A stretch of 62,000 nucleotides of DNA from Chrysomallon squamiferum (GCA_012295275.1 CM022671.1:36126683-36188682); one strand, 5' to 3'. Counted from the stretch's first letter, positions 13,860 through 46,664 are shown. Notes: generated by a model not told the origin, from the sequence alone. Made by a program: numbers and translations.

Positions 13860-14580
13860 ACCATCAACGCTACATGAAAACATTTCTCTAAAATACATTG
13901 ACCCTAGATGCTACAAGACTGGTCAAACACGTTCCATCGGAGTCATTGTTCTTATCATAAAGATGACCAGTGATGTTGCTTTATCCAATCAGATGAATGC
14001 CCGAGTGATCAGCTGAAAGCAGACTGGACTAATTGTAAATGAGACAAAGAGAAACAATTACTGCTAGAGATTGTCTAGAAACACGGTTACAGTCATGACC
14101 TGACTCTGTGTGCGTTTCTTATTTAACAGAAGTGTTAAACATTTCATATTGTATCCCTGTGTTATTTATTTATTTATTTACTTATTTGCTTACTTCCTTA
14201 CTTATTTTGTTTGTTTCTTTATTTATTTCAATATTTTGTTAAAACATACAGATCTCTCTCTTTCTCTCTCTTTCCCTTTTTTTTATTATTATTATGAATT
14301 TTACTTTTTATATTTCTCTAATGAAAATTACAGACTTATTACTACATTATAAATTAATGAAGTTAATGTTTTCTCCATTAAATATTCAACGTAGAGAAAT
14401 AAAACCTGATTAGTAACAATACTTCATATATTGATTTATACAGTTCGTGTTATATAGATTATATTAAACATGCACACATACAGACACATGCTCACAGAAA
14501 ACATGCATAAACACATTCAATCAAATGATATATATACATAAAAACATGTCTACACATAACACGCACATACGTACACACAA
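13860..14580. other. Intergenic, no gene seen
   Basis: AT-rich sequence with TTTA and CTTA tetranucleotide tracts around 14160-14240 and CA-rich tracts at 14470-14600. No supported exon on either strand. Confidence 0.6.
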
Positions 14581-14600
14581 CACACACATATACATATACG

Positions 14601-14965
14601 CACTGAACTGAACTTTATTTTTACTCAGGCCACAGTCTACGGCATATAAGGAAACATTCATTCAAAATTTAATGTAACAGTTATAACAAGATGGTGGATT
14701 TACACTAATATTCATAATAATAAAATGTAATAATAATACTTTTTCTCTATAAGGCTGAAATATGTCTCGAATACAAAAGTATTTTTAAATAGTTTATAAT
14801 TTGAAGCTTTGGACGAGATATCAATGGCAGAATACCAGGATTGTAAATACTGATCTGTTAGCCTTGTGTTAATGCATAATTTTAACATGGAAGCACTAGA
14901 TACCATTACACTGTGAAAACCACATATATGTACAGACAGCATCATCGAGAATAGATTCAACATCT
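14601..14965 (-). mobile_element. LINE (non-LTR retrotransposon) 3'-end remnant
   Basis: Read on the minus strand, 14963-14712 encodes a short open stretch including LKLCINTRLTDQYLQSWYSA and SNYKLFKNTFVFETYFSLI. This resembles the region just before the C-terminal Cys-rich segment of molluscan-type LINE reverse transcriptase proteins. After an internal deletion the minus strand continues into a 3' tail containing CCTGAGTAAAAATAAAGTTC followed by short TTCAG repeats, a typical LINE 3' terminus. No catalytic reverse transcriptase motif remains. Identification rests on remembered family patterns, not a search. Confidence 0.6.
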
Positions 14966-15474
14966 AATATCCATTTGTGATTAAAAACGTTATTTTTAAC
15001 GTCATTCAGTAATAGTCTGTACACTAGTAAATGTTAACGTAGACTGTTTTCCCGTGATCATTCGATATCAGTACACAATCGTTCTTACTTTTATAGTAAT
15101 GTATACAGTATAGCGTCCAAGTTTTCCATTTAACAAGTACAATGGAGTGGATTTCCTTACAGGTAATAATTTCATAAGCTGGTGACAAACACACAAACGC
15201 ACACACACACACACATAAACACACGCATACGCACATAAGCGCAGAAATATGAAATAGTCAGGTTGTATTTGTGCCTAACCTGAATTTGACATAATTTATA
15301 TAAGTCAGTAAACTTGTTTAGTTTGAACTTTGTTAAATTGTTCAAACAAATATGTAGTTAGGACCAATATTTTACAGAAAAAAACAACACTCGGTTGTTT
15401 TTTTAATTAAATTTGTTTTATTTAGTCACCAACACCTCCATACATGATTTGTACCAGACTCACACAATCTGAAA
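14966..15474. other. Intergenic, no gene seen
   Basis: AT-rich with a short (AC)n tract at about 15188-15215. No supported exon. Confidence 0.6.
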
Positions 15475-15820
<346 letters not shown>

Positions 15821-15929
15821 TAATACGGTAGCGTATTACGGATATACGGATAATCAAAGAAATACATATTTAAAAGGTAATCAGACCACAATGAGTTTAC
15901 AACAGTATAAAATATCTAACTTTACCTCT

Positions 15930-16351
15930 CTATCCCTGAACTATCGGGGCGGGTGCAGCGGCCGCACCTCCTGCCTGGGCCACGGCGACTGGTTTCATGA
16001 CGGGGACAAGTTTAATCTTGTGACTGTGGCAGCCTTTGTAACTACAGCAACATTTGCTCTCCCCCATTGAGAACAAGACGGCTGTGAATGGAACACAAAA
16101 ACGTTTACGTTAACACATCAACGTCCCGAATAACTGCCTCTGTCAGCGTTTGTCGTCTTGACAGCAGTAACAACAACAATAATAATAATAATGTACTCTA
16201 CTGTAGTGTAATAGTAGTAGTAGTAGTAGTAGCAGCAACAGCAGTACCAGTAGTAGTAGTAAAATAGTTAATATAGTAATGGTAGAAAAAGTACCACTAA
16301 TAGTATTAAAAGTAGTTTTATTGTAGTGGTAGTAGTAATAATAATAGTAGC

Positions 16352-16385
<34 letters not shown>

Positions 16386-16619
16386 AATGTTGTTAGACCT
16401 GGAATTGTAGTTAAACATACAGAAGCATGTGTACTATTGGTAGGCATAATAGTAGTAAAGCAACAGTAGTGGATGTTTTTGGTCTTATTGTAATAGTAGC
16501 AGTAATAACTGTCGTTGTAACTAAAATCAGAAGTGATACAAATTGCGAATAGTTGATCGCTAAGACAAATACATTTACTTACCAAGAAACAAAAACACGA
16601 GAATTGTTTTGTTTGTCAT
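15930..16619 (-). CDS. Small secreted Cys-triplet peptide, paralogue 2
   Basis: On the minus strand, exon 1 is 16619-16583 and exon 2 is 16081-15930, joined by a phase-1 GT-AG intron of 501 bases, giving 62 residues. The signal peptide is MTNKTILVFLFLAVLFSMGES, followed by a mature chain beginning K22-C-C-C-S-Y-K-G-C. The extra cysteine at residue 30 replaces the serine of the other two copies, so this mature chain has four cysteines. Then follow HSHKIKLVPVMKPVAVAQ and an Ala/Gly/Pro tail ending in IVQG. Exon 1 has the same length (37 bases) as in paralogue 1. The mature-chain coding sequence and 3' flank are nearly identical to paralogue 3, pointing to a recent duplication or gene conversion. 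Function unknown. Confidence 0.85.
16082..16582 (-). repeat. (TAG)n-type trinucleotide tracts in the intron of paralogue 2
   Basis: Most of this intron is built of imperfect TAG/AGT trinucleotide repeats, purest at 16207-16260 and 16320-16385. Confidence 0.9.
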
Positions 16620-16676
16620 GCTGATTTCAAGAGACGTTCTGTCGTTGTAAGTGGCGTGTTAACTCATCGCAGGCTC

Positions 16677-16682
16677 TTTATA
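16677..16682 (-). promoter_or_regulatory. TATA box of small-peptide gene 2
   Basis: TATAAA on the minus strand, 58 bases before the ATG at 16619, within GCATATAAAGAGCC. Confidence 0.65.
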
Positions 16683-16689
16683 TGCTTCT

Positions 16690-17105
16690 AAAACACCGAG
16701 TTTACCGCTTCAATTTTCCCTCTCTCTCTATTTCTGTCTCACTGCGGTCAAGCAGACGTTCGGCACACCATGTGACGCAGCGTCATATCCTGTGAACCGC
16801 AGTGCATGCTGGGAACACAACAAGCTGAGTGCAGCTTGACGAACTAAATGTGTGTATGTGTGTGTGTCAGCGGAAGGAAATAAACAAAAAGTAACTATTT
16901 TAAAAATTAAATATAATATCCTCCTTTATCATAATGACTGCCTGGTTAAGTATTTTAAAATTAAAATGATTTATTATTATTATTATTATTATTTATTATC
17001 CATTTGACAACAGTTTATTTCTTTTAAATATTATTTCTAGTTTAGTGTCGTCCATTTTTATTTCCTTTCTTAAATAGTCACATTTGTAGTCCCGTCTGAC
17101 AGAAT

Positions 17106-17200
<95 letters not shown>

Positions 17201-17934
17201 CTGTTTATCTATTTTAAACAAACAGAGAGTGCTGCACAGTATCTACTGACAAAAAAATACAAAAAAAAACAGTTTACATTTCAAACCTCACAAATACCCG
17301 ACTGTTCATTACTCTGGTTATTCGTTTATTTATCTGCAAATCGCAATACACAATCTTTGTTATAGACTTTTGATACCTGATATTCAGAAATGTTAAGTCG
17401 CTCCATCAAAAACTGAAAATAACACACTACAGAATATTACGAGCAATTCTGAAGAATTGTTGAAAACCGCAACACAGATAACGTAATGCAACCAAACGCG
17501 ACTGATCCGCATTACAGCTAATCATAATTTATAATTTACTGGTCTGATTTTGTTTGTTTTTAAATTTATTTTTATTTGTTTTATCTGTACTTTGAATGGA
17601 CATCAAATTTACACACACACACACACACACACCGAATGTAAACGAACATACGTACGAACGTATAGATACAAAACTGTGACTTTAAAATGCAATGAAACAA
17701 AACCAAGACGAACAAAATCTATATTTCTTGTCTATTTGAGTTAAATAACTGTAAACAAAACCAGTTTTTAAAACTAAATAATTGTCTGTATTTCAGTAAA
17801 TTTGTTGTATTTACTTGGAGAGATCTGTTTCTAACACAAAGAGATGTCAACTGAGATTCAGTCTTCTGGATATTTAAATAATGTTCATACGATGATTTTA
17901 TTACTGTTGTTATAACTAAACTGTGCAGTTTTCA
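16690..17934. other. Intergenic, no gene seen
   Basis: Upstream flank of paralogue 2, then (CT)n at 17107-17160 directly followed by (AT)n to about 17196 and a short (AC)n near 17612-17632. No supported exon. Confidence 0.65.
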
Positions 17935-18231
17935 GTAATTAATTATCAGGGTAACTTGTCAAACAAAGTATACAATGTATAGGTTACAATTATAGAATGT
18001 ACTTTAAAAAAAAGGAGAACGTGATAAATAGACCAGTAAACTGGGTAGATAGGTATGTGCGTGTCCTTATAACACAGTTAACTCATGTGGTTTTTTTTGG
18101 CATGAATTCTGTTACAGCAGTAATTTGTCTGTTTTAACTTCAGTGTGGACGACAAAGGTTAATGGAAAAAAAAATTTATTTTTAACTCTTAATCGATTTA
18201 ATCTTCTGGCAAATGCTTGTGTAACAGAACG
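17935..18231. repeat. Duplicated segment, copy A (see 19895-20112)
   Basis: Two blocks match the intron of paralogue 3: CAGGGTAACTTGTCAAA through TAGAATGT at about 17947-17999, and GGCATGAATTCTGTTACAGC through GTGTAACAGAAC at 18099-18229. The intervening sequence differs. No trace of peptide exons flanks this copy, so it is an intron-derived duplicate or a dispersed element. Confidence 0.85.
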
Positions 18232-19037
18232 TGTGTGATTATCAGCGCCATCTATCTGCTCGTACGTTCCACAGACATCTGAGAGGTGGATACTGTGTGT
18301 GTTTTTCATTTTCACGCAAACGTAGATTCTCTTTTCCAGTGTGTACGTGAATCGTGCGTGAGCGCATTTACTGAGTATTATTACTAATTTGTTTTGTTTT
18401 TTCAATAATCTTTATCTTTTCTTTCTTTCTTTCTTTTTCACATTTTAAAATTATTTATTTATTATATGCATGTGTATATGTGTATGTATTGTTTGTTTTG
18501 TGTGTATATATGTGTATGTGTGTGTACTTTTTTTTTTTTTTTCACCATGCTAATTTTAAGTAAATGTATCAGCAGACGTAAGATATAATTTAAAATGAAA
18601 AAGGTTTGTTTAAAGGAAAGGCGGCCGTTCTGTTTCAACCATACTTTCTAATAATTTATATAAATATTTATTTATTTATTGTCTTCTTGGCTTTATCGGT
18701 GTGTGTGTGGGGGGGAGGGGGTATGTATATGGTGCGCACCTCGCACGTGTCTGATCTACATGCGTGTATGTAATTTGTTTTACAGTGAATTAATTCTGTA
18801 TATTTCTATAAACACTAGTAAAACGAAACATTTTATTTTTATATTTTTATTTTCTTCAGAGTCATGGGTTGTTTTCTTGTCAAAGATATGAACACGAAGA
18901 TAGACCAGCAGTTCCTGAAACAAAACAAATACACCCTTAATATCCTTATCAGTTTTGCATTGAAATATTTTATTATACATGTATATAGCGACTTTCATTT
19001 AAATACGCATTCACGGACGCTTACACACACATACAAC

Positions 19038-19068
<31 letters not shown>

Positions 19069-19500
19069 CTAAACCAATACACACACACCCAAAAAAAGGG
19101 TCAACAAAACTTTTGCCCTGACTAAAAAATAAATAAATCACTATGAATATTTCTACAATTTCTTATTTTAGATATCTAATTATTATTATTCTGCAAAAGA
19201 CTTAAATCAATTATGGACAAAAAAAATTGAGAATGTGAGTTGCATTTAATGAAAATCAAGTCAGAAATGTTAATTACCAGTTTAAGCAACACAACTAAGG
19301 GAGACAACTACAGATATTCTTAATGTGATGTCGTTGTAAGCGAGAAACTCCAAAACCGTATTACCTGATGCTATGATACCCAGGTAAATTAATTTTTTAA
19401 TTATTATTTCTTTTTTGTTGTTGAGATTTTTACACTAATACCAAATTAACAGCGACAGATATTTCTGGACTGGTGTTAAAATCTCGAAAGATTTCATTTC
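18232..19500. other. Intergenic, no gene seen
   Basis: AT-rich DNA with a TG-rich tract at 18470-18530, poly-T at 18528-18542, (CAA)n at 19037-19068 and no supported exon. The matching 3' flanks of paralogues 2 and 3 begin at 15827 and 19502 respectively. Confidence 0.6.
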
Positions 19501-19605
19501 CGGTAGCGTATTATAATATATGAATAATTAAAAAAATAGATATATTTAAAAGGTAATCAGACCATCATGAGTTTACAACAGTATAAAATATCTAACTTTA
19601 CCTCT

Positions 19606-20111
19606 CTACCCCTGAACTATCGGGGCGGGTGCAGCGGCCGCACCTCCTGCCTGGGCCACGGCGACTGGTTTCATGACGGGGACAAGTTTAATCTTGTGAC
19701 TGTGAGAGCCCTTGTAACTGCAGCAACATTTGCCGTTACCTCTGGCGAAAATCACAGCTGTAGAAACAAATAAATAAATAAATAACTTGTATTATTTATT
19801 CGTAGATAGATGGATTATTCTATTTAATAATTTAATTAAATGTTTTGCTAAGACTGTCTGACAGAGAGAATGTATTGGGAACAGAATAAATAAATAAGTT
19901 AATTAATTGTCAGGGTAATTTGTCAAAGTATACAATGTATAGGTCACAATTATAGAATGTGTGTGTGGGGGGGTGGCATGAATTCTGTTACAGCAGTAAT
20001 TTGTCTGATTTAACTTCAGTGTGGTCGACAAAGGTTTATAGAAATTAAAACGAAATTTCTTTTTAACTCTTAATCAATTTAATCTTCTGGCAAATGCTTG
20101 TGTAACAGAAC

Positions 20112-20162
<51 letters not shown>

Positions 20163-20195
20163 CTTACCAAGAAACAAAAAGAACAACAAACCCAT
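19606..20195 (-). CDS. Small secreted Cys-triplet peptide, paralogue 3
   Basis: On the minus strand, exon 1 is 20195-20168 (28 bases) and exon 2 is 19757-19606, with a phase-1 GT-AG intron of 410 bases, giving 59 residues. The signal peptide is short (MGLLFFLFLAVIFARGNG). The frame is open upstream of this ATG, so an earlier ATG is possible, but this start gives the best signal peptide and matches the paralogues. The mature chain starts K19-C-C-C-S-Y-K-G-S, keeps HSHKIKLVPVMKPVAVAQ, and ends in the same Ala/Gly/Pro tail and IVQG as paralogue 2. Only the end of the signal peptide differs strongly from paralogue 2. Family and function unknown. Confidence 0.8.
19895..20112. repeat. Duplicated segment, copy B, in the intron of paralogue 3
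   Basis: Matches 17935-18231 in two blocks (about 19908-19961 and 19976-20112), with a few substitutions and small indels. It lies wholly inside the intron between exon 2 (ends 19757) and exon 1 (starts 20168) and is followed by an (AAT)n run to about 20160. Confidence 0.85.
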
Positions 20196-20289
20196 GAGTA
20201 ACAAAAAATGAAAACGATATAGTGAAGTATGAAAATAAAAGTTATTTTTCTCAGTTAAGGAACACATTTTTTTATGTTTATTTCCAGTT

Positions 20290-20393
20290 CACGTGATGTG
20301 AAATCAGCGTCAAGGAAGTTACAAATCTGTTATAAATATAACCTCAATCACGTGGTGAGCTCGCCTTGTCATAACGTTCATGCTATGACGTCA
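20290..20393. promoter_or_regulatory. Paired E-boxes, TATA-like site and CRE upstream of paralogue 3
   Basis: CACGTG occurs at 20290-20295 and 20349-20354, TATAAATATA (readable as TATATTTATA on minus) at 20331-20340, and the full CRE palindrome TGACGTCA at 20386-20393. The TATA-like site is 136 bases before the ATG of paralogue 3 on the minus strand. These sites are seen in the sequence; their use as its promoter is inferred. Confidence 0.5.
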
Positions 20394-23300
20394 GCGGGAA
20401 AACTCAGTATGGCGTCTGATGGATAGCTTTCAAAATAATAAATTTCGTGTTGTCAACTTAAAAATTAAGAAAAATTCGGAACTAAACTTATTAATTCATT
20501 ATTTTATTTTATTTTATTTATTGGGAGCGGGAGACTGCTGTATTTGAAATCATTTTTATTGCGGCTATTTCAGTGGCCATTATTAAAATTACACAAGGTA
20601 AGTGACTGAATATATCTTGAAGAAGAAATCTGATGATTTCATTGCTTGGGATGCTCGCCATTTATAAGTAAATATCTTCTCACGGAAAAATATGTATTAA
20701 ATACAATCTCTGATAACGAGTAATGACACTGCTTGGTAACACTTGTGTCATGAGGACTATCTCGACAAATACAAAACCACTGAGCAACGTATTGTTATTT
20801 GAAATGTATTGGAATTAAAAATAATAATAAATAATTAAATTAAATTAATGGTACTCAAAAGCATGAACTAAAACCATGTTTTCCACTTGTCGAAATTGGA
20901 ACACAATGGTAAGCACTTCACTATACTGTAGTCCTCTAAATGTTGACAATATACAAACACACTCAGTCCAGTTTTAATCACTTTGCATTGAAACGTTACC
21001 AACCACCTGGAAACAACAAACTATAGGACAGGAAAAATGTAATTTTATGTTCTCCAAGCAGATATAAAAATAGTTTACATCTGCTTTTAACTGATTATTT
21101 TCTTTATTTATTCTTTATTAATTGAGCTATTATCATCTTCATTATCATCAACACAGTATCTTGAGATGATTGAAATATAGCTGTTATGACCTTCTGGATT
21201 AACAGCAGTTTAACTGCTTAATTACTTGAAATGGATTCACTTGTAGTTTTAACTGATCTGTTGAGACTTGTTACAGTTTACTCTTCTCTAATTAGTTCTC
21301 AGTGAAAAAGTACAGCATTGCAGTCCAGTACTTGCCAAACTCGAAAATTTACTCGGAGGGTAGTGATCAAAAGAAATATGAAGCAAGTTTGGATTATTCA
21401 ACATAAATTATGTTTTGTGGATTAGATGACACTGCCATTTAGCTCAGATCTTAGGAATTTGTATTTTTCAAGTATATCTAAGTTTTCCAAGCTTATTTTA
21501 TTTTATTTCCTTTTATTATTTTCAAACTGAATAATAAGTATACTTTAACATATAATATTTTGAAAGGATAAAAAAAAAAAGATTCTGGCTGTATTCTGTC
21601 ACACTGCTGTTTAACAAGACCACAGATATCCCTGCATTCCTTTCAAATAACAACATTGAGAGACACTTTTATTTAAAACTGTATTGCTTTTCAAATATGA
21701 ATGATTTCATCAACATGAACACAAACAAAGCAACACCAAACTACAAAACAGTAAAATGGTTACTGGTAGCAGAGAGGTTAAATTTACAAAGTTAATATTT
21801 AACAGTTATTAAAATGTTCTTAAATATAAATTTACATATCAGTTCACAATTGACAGGCCTATTATTAACTTACTAGCAAGTGTATTATATAGATTATATA
21901 ATAGAAACATTTTTATTTTAAAGTATGCATCAATGAATACAAAAATAAGTTTAAATTTTGTCTAGTGACCTCTTTTTATTACTGCTATCACTGTTAATGC
22001 AATTTGTTTTTCAACATTTTATTTCACTTGAAAACCAGCAAATGTAAGAAAAATGAATTTTATGATTATAAAATGTTTCTGCATATTATGAATGTTATTT
22101 TATAAATTCTGTGATGCTTTACTACTGTCACTAAATGCAGTCACTTCTGAATCAAACTTTAAAAGGTATTTGTCAAAATTACAGATGTACATTTTACATT
22201 AAACATGAAATCACAATTTAATAAACATAGTAACAATGCCAGGTTTATTTATTTTATTTATCAATCTGCGAACTAATCATATTAACAAATAATAAATAAC
22301 ATGTACCAATTATCATCAAGCAAATATGCAATATTAAATATCTACACAAACATTATAAATATATTACAAGACTGGAAATTCTCCACTATCAGCTGTTGTA
22401 AATAATTGACAAAAGTTTAAACACAAACATTGCATAGATAGCAACACTTTTATCTGTCACAGTACTCATACCAAATACATTTCTGTGATTTGATCTCTGA
22501 TAACTAAAACATATAAATAACTAAATAAACAAAAAATGTAAGTGTGAAAAAAAAAAAGTCAATGAAAATAACTGTAATGTTTTTTTTAAATGGATGTTGA
22601 CATGGTAAGACTGAGCACATTGTTATGTAATACACATGTATGTCAACTTTAAATACAACAAGCTTAGTCTGACACTGAAGTTTCAATTTACAAATCCTGT
22701 TCTGGTGTATTTAATATATTTACACTTACTAGACACCATTGTTTAAACAGTCTTAGTAAACCAAGTCTTCACATTACATATGTTTATACATATCTGTGAT
22801 CAACAAAACAATTTATACATCTGACTATTATGAGAGGTGACAACATTGCTAAATAAGCAGAAACATTTTTGTGTTTGTAAGTAAGTCTGGAAGCATATCA
22901 TATTTCATACATCTGTTATTTATTCTGACCAACATGAGACATCAGTGAAATCACTGCTGTGTGTACTGAACTGTTTTCTAGAACCTGTGTTGTGTGACAA
23001 ACTCAGTGTAAAGGATCAGACCTGCTGGAGATGATGCAACTGGTCCTGCAGTTATAACAATATTGTATAATAATTTTAAAATAATAAAATAAAATGTGTT
23101 TTTTATTTAATTCTGCAAAAATTTATATCCTCCAGCACCTCATCTCAATATACACTATTTATAGTCAGCTATTATTATTATTTTTTTATTTTTTATAAAC
23201 ACTCATTTTAAACTTACTTTAACTATAAAGATAGTACATCCCTTTTTTGTGAAATGTTGTATTTGCCCTTGTTTTGAGAAAACATACAATTAGACATTAT

Positions 23301-24243
23301 CACACTTCACAAAAAATATAAATTATTCACATATTTCTGTATTGAAAAAATATTCTGAAATTACAAATGTGTGGTCAACTTTTCAATTCTTTGGTTATTA
23401 GATGAATATGATAATTTGTATCTACTGAGATGCTGTATGAATGAACACAAACATAATGAGACCTGTATCATGTCCTGTCACAGGAAAATCATCTCTAATG
23501 TCTAATGTAATATTTAACATGGCTAAAAAGAGTTTGTGGCAATAAGTAAGTTTATTCCAATGACATAACATGTTTTCTGATGATCAAACTGTATGATTTG
23601 TATTACAAAACAGAAACATGGTACGCAGTATGTTTTAATGTTTAGGATGGTTATGTTTGTTTTTCAAGTTCTACTTTATAAATAAGTTATTAGGACAGTA
23701 ATAAGTTTTTCTTTACTGATCCTGGAAATGATGATTTGTAGAAAATAAAAACACAGTGAAAAACATTCTCTAAAGATTTTTAAAAAAGAAAACTGTTACT
23801 GTTAAACTGTGTGGTTTACATCAATGTAAACATTTCTACAAAGCAACGTAAACAAAGCACATATTACAGTTTTAGTTTGTAAACCTACAGTTGTTATATA
23901 ATTTAATTTTGAAATATGAGCTTGTTTTATAATTTTATTTTGTAACCTACAGCTGACATTCTTTAATTTTATTTTGTAAACCTAGTTGATATTCAATAAT
24001 TATATGTTATTCTGTAATTTATAAATATATATCTATTATACACTGTTGACAGTTATCTGTAAATACAAAGCTATATAAATGTTTACACATGCAGCCAATA
24101 ACCATAGGTAAATTGTGCTTTGTAAACAAACAACTGTTTCATAATTAAATGCACAACCTTGAATGGACTAAGGGACATCAATCAGCATTCACTTCTCACA
24201 TTTAACCTCACAACAAAGTTTTTAAAAATAATAAAAATAAATC

Positions 24244-24281
<38 letters not shown>

Positions 24282-26489
24282 AAGTTGTAACACTCAAGAA
24301 TCATAAACCTAGTTATTGAATAATCCTAAAATAATAAAAAAAAAAAAAAAAATTAAAATGTTTAAACCTGAATTCAAATATATGTATACAATAACAATAA
24401 ACAAAATATTTTCAAAAAATCAGTTCACGAGTCAAGAATCAAACATTTATTCCTACTTATTAAGAATTTCAAATTAAAATACATATACTGAAACATTTCT
24501 TAAAATTATCTACCTTTTAGTAAAACCACCCACCAATAAAATAAAATAATCACATATTTACATTAGTTCTCTTATTTCTTAACTGAATTTAATTTCTATT
24601 TTACAATTTTATTATTCAATTATATCCTAAAATAGAAAAAAGACAAATACTTCAATAATAATTATTTCAGAATAAGACATAAAAAGAAAGGAGAAACAGA
24701 AACAAACTGAAGAAGCACAAAGTTTATTTTCACAAAGAAAAAAAATGTAAAAAGATGTTACTATGACTACAATCAGTAATAAAACACTGCTTTGAATTTA
24801 ATAAACAACTTTTAACATTATAAAAACTTGTTTGTTCTTCACGGTTTCTGCTCAAATTAAATTTTTAAACAATTTTTTATATATTTTTTATTTTTATTTT
24901 TTTAAACCGACAGTATCAAATAACCTATATTAATGTCACTTTACATTTAACAAAATATTTTGATGTGCCAAAAAAATAAAAAATATAAAAAAATAAACAA
25001 ATAAATAAAAATATTACAAAATACTTCATACTTAAAAAAAAACTATTTGAAGATTTTGCATGAATATAAATAGAGAATCCGAAACTTTATTAAAATTAGC
25101 TGAAATTTTTTTCATTTTCTCATAGACAGTTGCAATTTTTTCTATTTATTCTGAAGGAGACTGCTCTGAAGGAGATCACTTGTAGTGCACACACTTCAGA
25201 TGAATTTATTAGTGCCACAGCGCACAGCGCCTGCTATCCACAGTGACTGTATGAGTAAAAATAACAACAAACAAAATTAACTAATAAATATTTTAACTAT
25301 TACAAGTTTTGTTTCAAATTCAAAGCAGTGGTTTAAGAACAGTGGCACAGGCAGATGATCCAATGTTAATTTATGATAATACGTATCTATCTGCAAAAAC
25401 AAAAAGAAACAACAAAAAATCATGCCCCTTTTAACAAGATCTTGTCTTCCCTATCATACAGTTATCTATATAAAATTATTATTATCTTAGCAGCTGGATG
25501 TCAGAAAACAAATACTGTTAAGTTTTAGTTTTATCAAATTGTAATTATTATAACACTTCAGTGTATCATTCTTCTTTCATGTTCACATTTAAAACATGTT
25601 AAACCAGTTACCACAGTTGTCTGAATTCATTAAAAAAAAAAAAATGTTCTAATTTAAAAAGTGACAGTTTATTTAGCTGTGAATATTTAAACTGATGTTC
25701 AAGTCCTTCTGCATTATTCAATCTGTTATCTACATATTTCTGAAAATATTTCGACTCTTTGGTAGAACTCTGCAATTCTAAACCTTGATACCTTCTTTAA
25801 CTTTGTACTTTGTAAAAACAATCATCTCCCATACTTGTATCAAACAAAAATTTCCTAACGTAGTCTACTGTGCCTATCTGAATAAATTAATTCCCATCAG
25901 TAACAATCAGAAAATTTGTCAATAATTTATGAAACATTTTTACTCTAAAACAATACTTGATCTACATCTAAAATAGGTTCTTCTTATTGCTCTAAGTAAT
26001 ATAAATAATTTAACACAAATAAACTTCAGTAAATTTATTGAATTTCATTACTTTATGACATTCACATTAACATATTAAAGGACTTTTTTTCTCAAACTTC
26101 TACAGGAAAACTTTAACTGACTGAGGCATGTGTGTGCGCAGATTTTTCACCTTCAAAACTTTCTTCAGTTAAACCTTATCACAGCTTTAAACTGGTGCTC
26201 TTCTACAACCTCGTTAGTTTACAGTAGCACTGAATCAAACTAATATACTTACAATTATCTTCATTTGTAACCTAAACATACTTAAATTTAAGAGATTACT
26301 TTTTGTTATTGGTTTAAAATGTTGGAAATTAACTACTGCATCTTCAAATGGCAAGCAAACATGATAAAACATCAATCAGTTGAAATTTTCCAATCATTTT
26401 AAACAATTTAATTTCATAAAAATTTATAACATCATATCTGTAACACATCAAAACTAATAAGCCAAATATTTACATTAAACTGATAAACT
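20394..26489. other. AT-rich region, no coding exon; may include the SRPK 3' UTR
   Basis: About 6 kb with no supported coding exon on either strand. It has fewer long microsatellites than flanking regions, apart from poly-A on + at 24248-24279 and 24337-24352. Its right part lies downstream of the SRPK stop on the minus strand and may be a long 3' UTR; numerous TTTATT (minus AATAAA) sites prevent choosing an end. On the plus strand 20400-20597 ends in a good donor (ACACAAG|GTAAGT) and could be a non-coding first exon; this is speculative. Confidence 0.45.
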
Positions 26490-26495
26490 TTTATT
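26490..26495 (-). terminator. First candidate polyadenylation signal of SRPK
   Basis: TTTATT on plus, AATAAA on minus, about 212 bases after the stop codon. Several more lie further downstream, so a longer 3' UTR is equally possible. Confidence 0.3.
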
Positions 26496-26706
26496 ATTTT
26501 TTTTTCTTAGTGCAATGTGAACTGATGAAAGTATCAAATGATAATTAATTACTGTATTTCAACACTGACCAGGGTAATTCTAAAACAACTGAAATGTAGT
26601 TGCAAAACCAAAATAATGTTGTAGTGGACATCCAACTGCTAAGATGGTGAGAAGAAAGCTAGGTCTGGTCTCCAAACAATGTGGTGGCCGGATTAGGTTG
26701 TACGGG

Positions 26707-46280
<19,574 letters not shown>

Positions 46281-46315
46281 TTCTATTTTTCTCAGCTACA
46301 TTTGGAGATCTCAGT

Positions 46316-46325
46316 ACGCATGCGT
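46316..46325. promoter_or_regulatory. NRF-1-like palindrome at the SRPK promoter
   Basis: ACGCATGCGT, a perfect palindrome resembling an NRF-1 site, 36 bases upstream of the SRPK start codon on minus. There is no TATA box nearby, consistent with a housekeeping promoter. Functional assignment is inferred. Confidence 0.4.
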
Positions 46326-46329
46326 CAAC

Positions 46330-46600
46330 ATCTTTTGACGGAATGATGGGAACTCTGTTTATATCCGTCTTTCTATCAATGAATCAAACAAAAAATAACA
46401 ACAAGCCCGCCAAATTTGTTTTGCCTGTTTTATTTGCTATTAAATACACACAAAAGATATTCAAAATTATGAGTATTGTATGTGTGACAGCTAAAATAAA
46501 TATGTTTAACATTTATAGCTGTTGATACGATGTAATTTAATTTTCGAAACTGGAACTTCAGAACACGCTGTTTAAAAATTAAGATAAATTATCATTGTTG

Positions 46601-46664
<64 letters not shown>

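Noticed and set aside
19567-19773. Plus-strand 68-residue open frame with a GC-rich core
   Set aside because: It is antisense to exon 2 of peptide paralogue 3; the minus strand has the signal peptide, splice sites and homology to two other genes.
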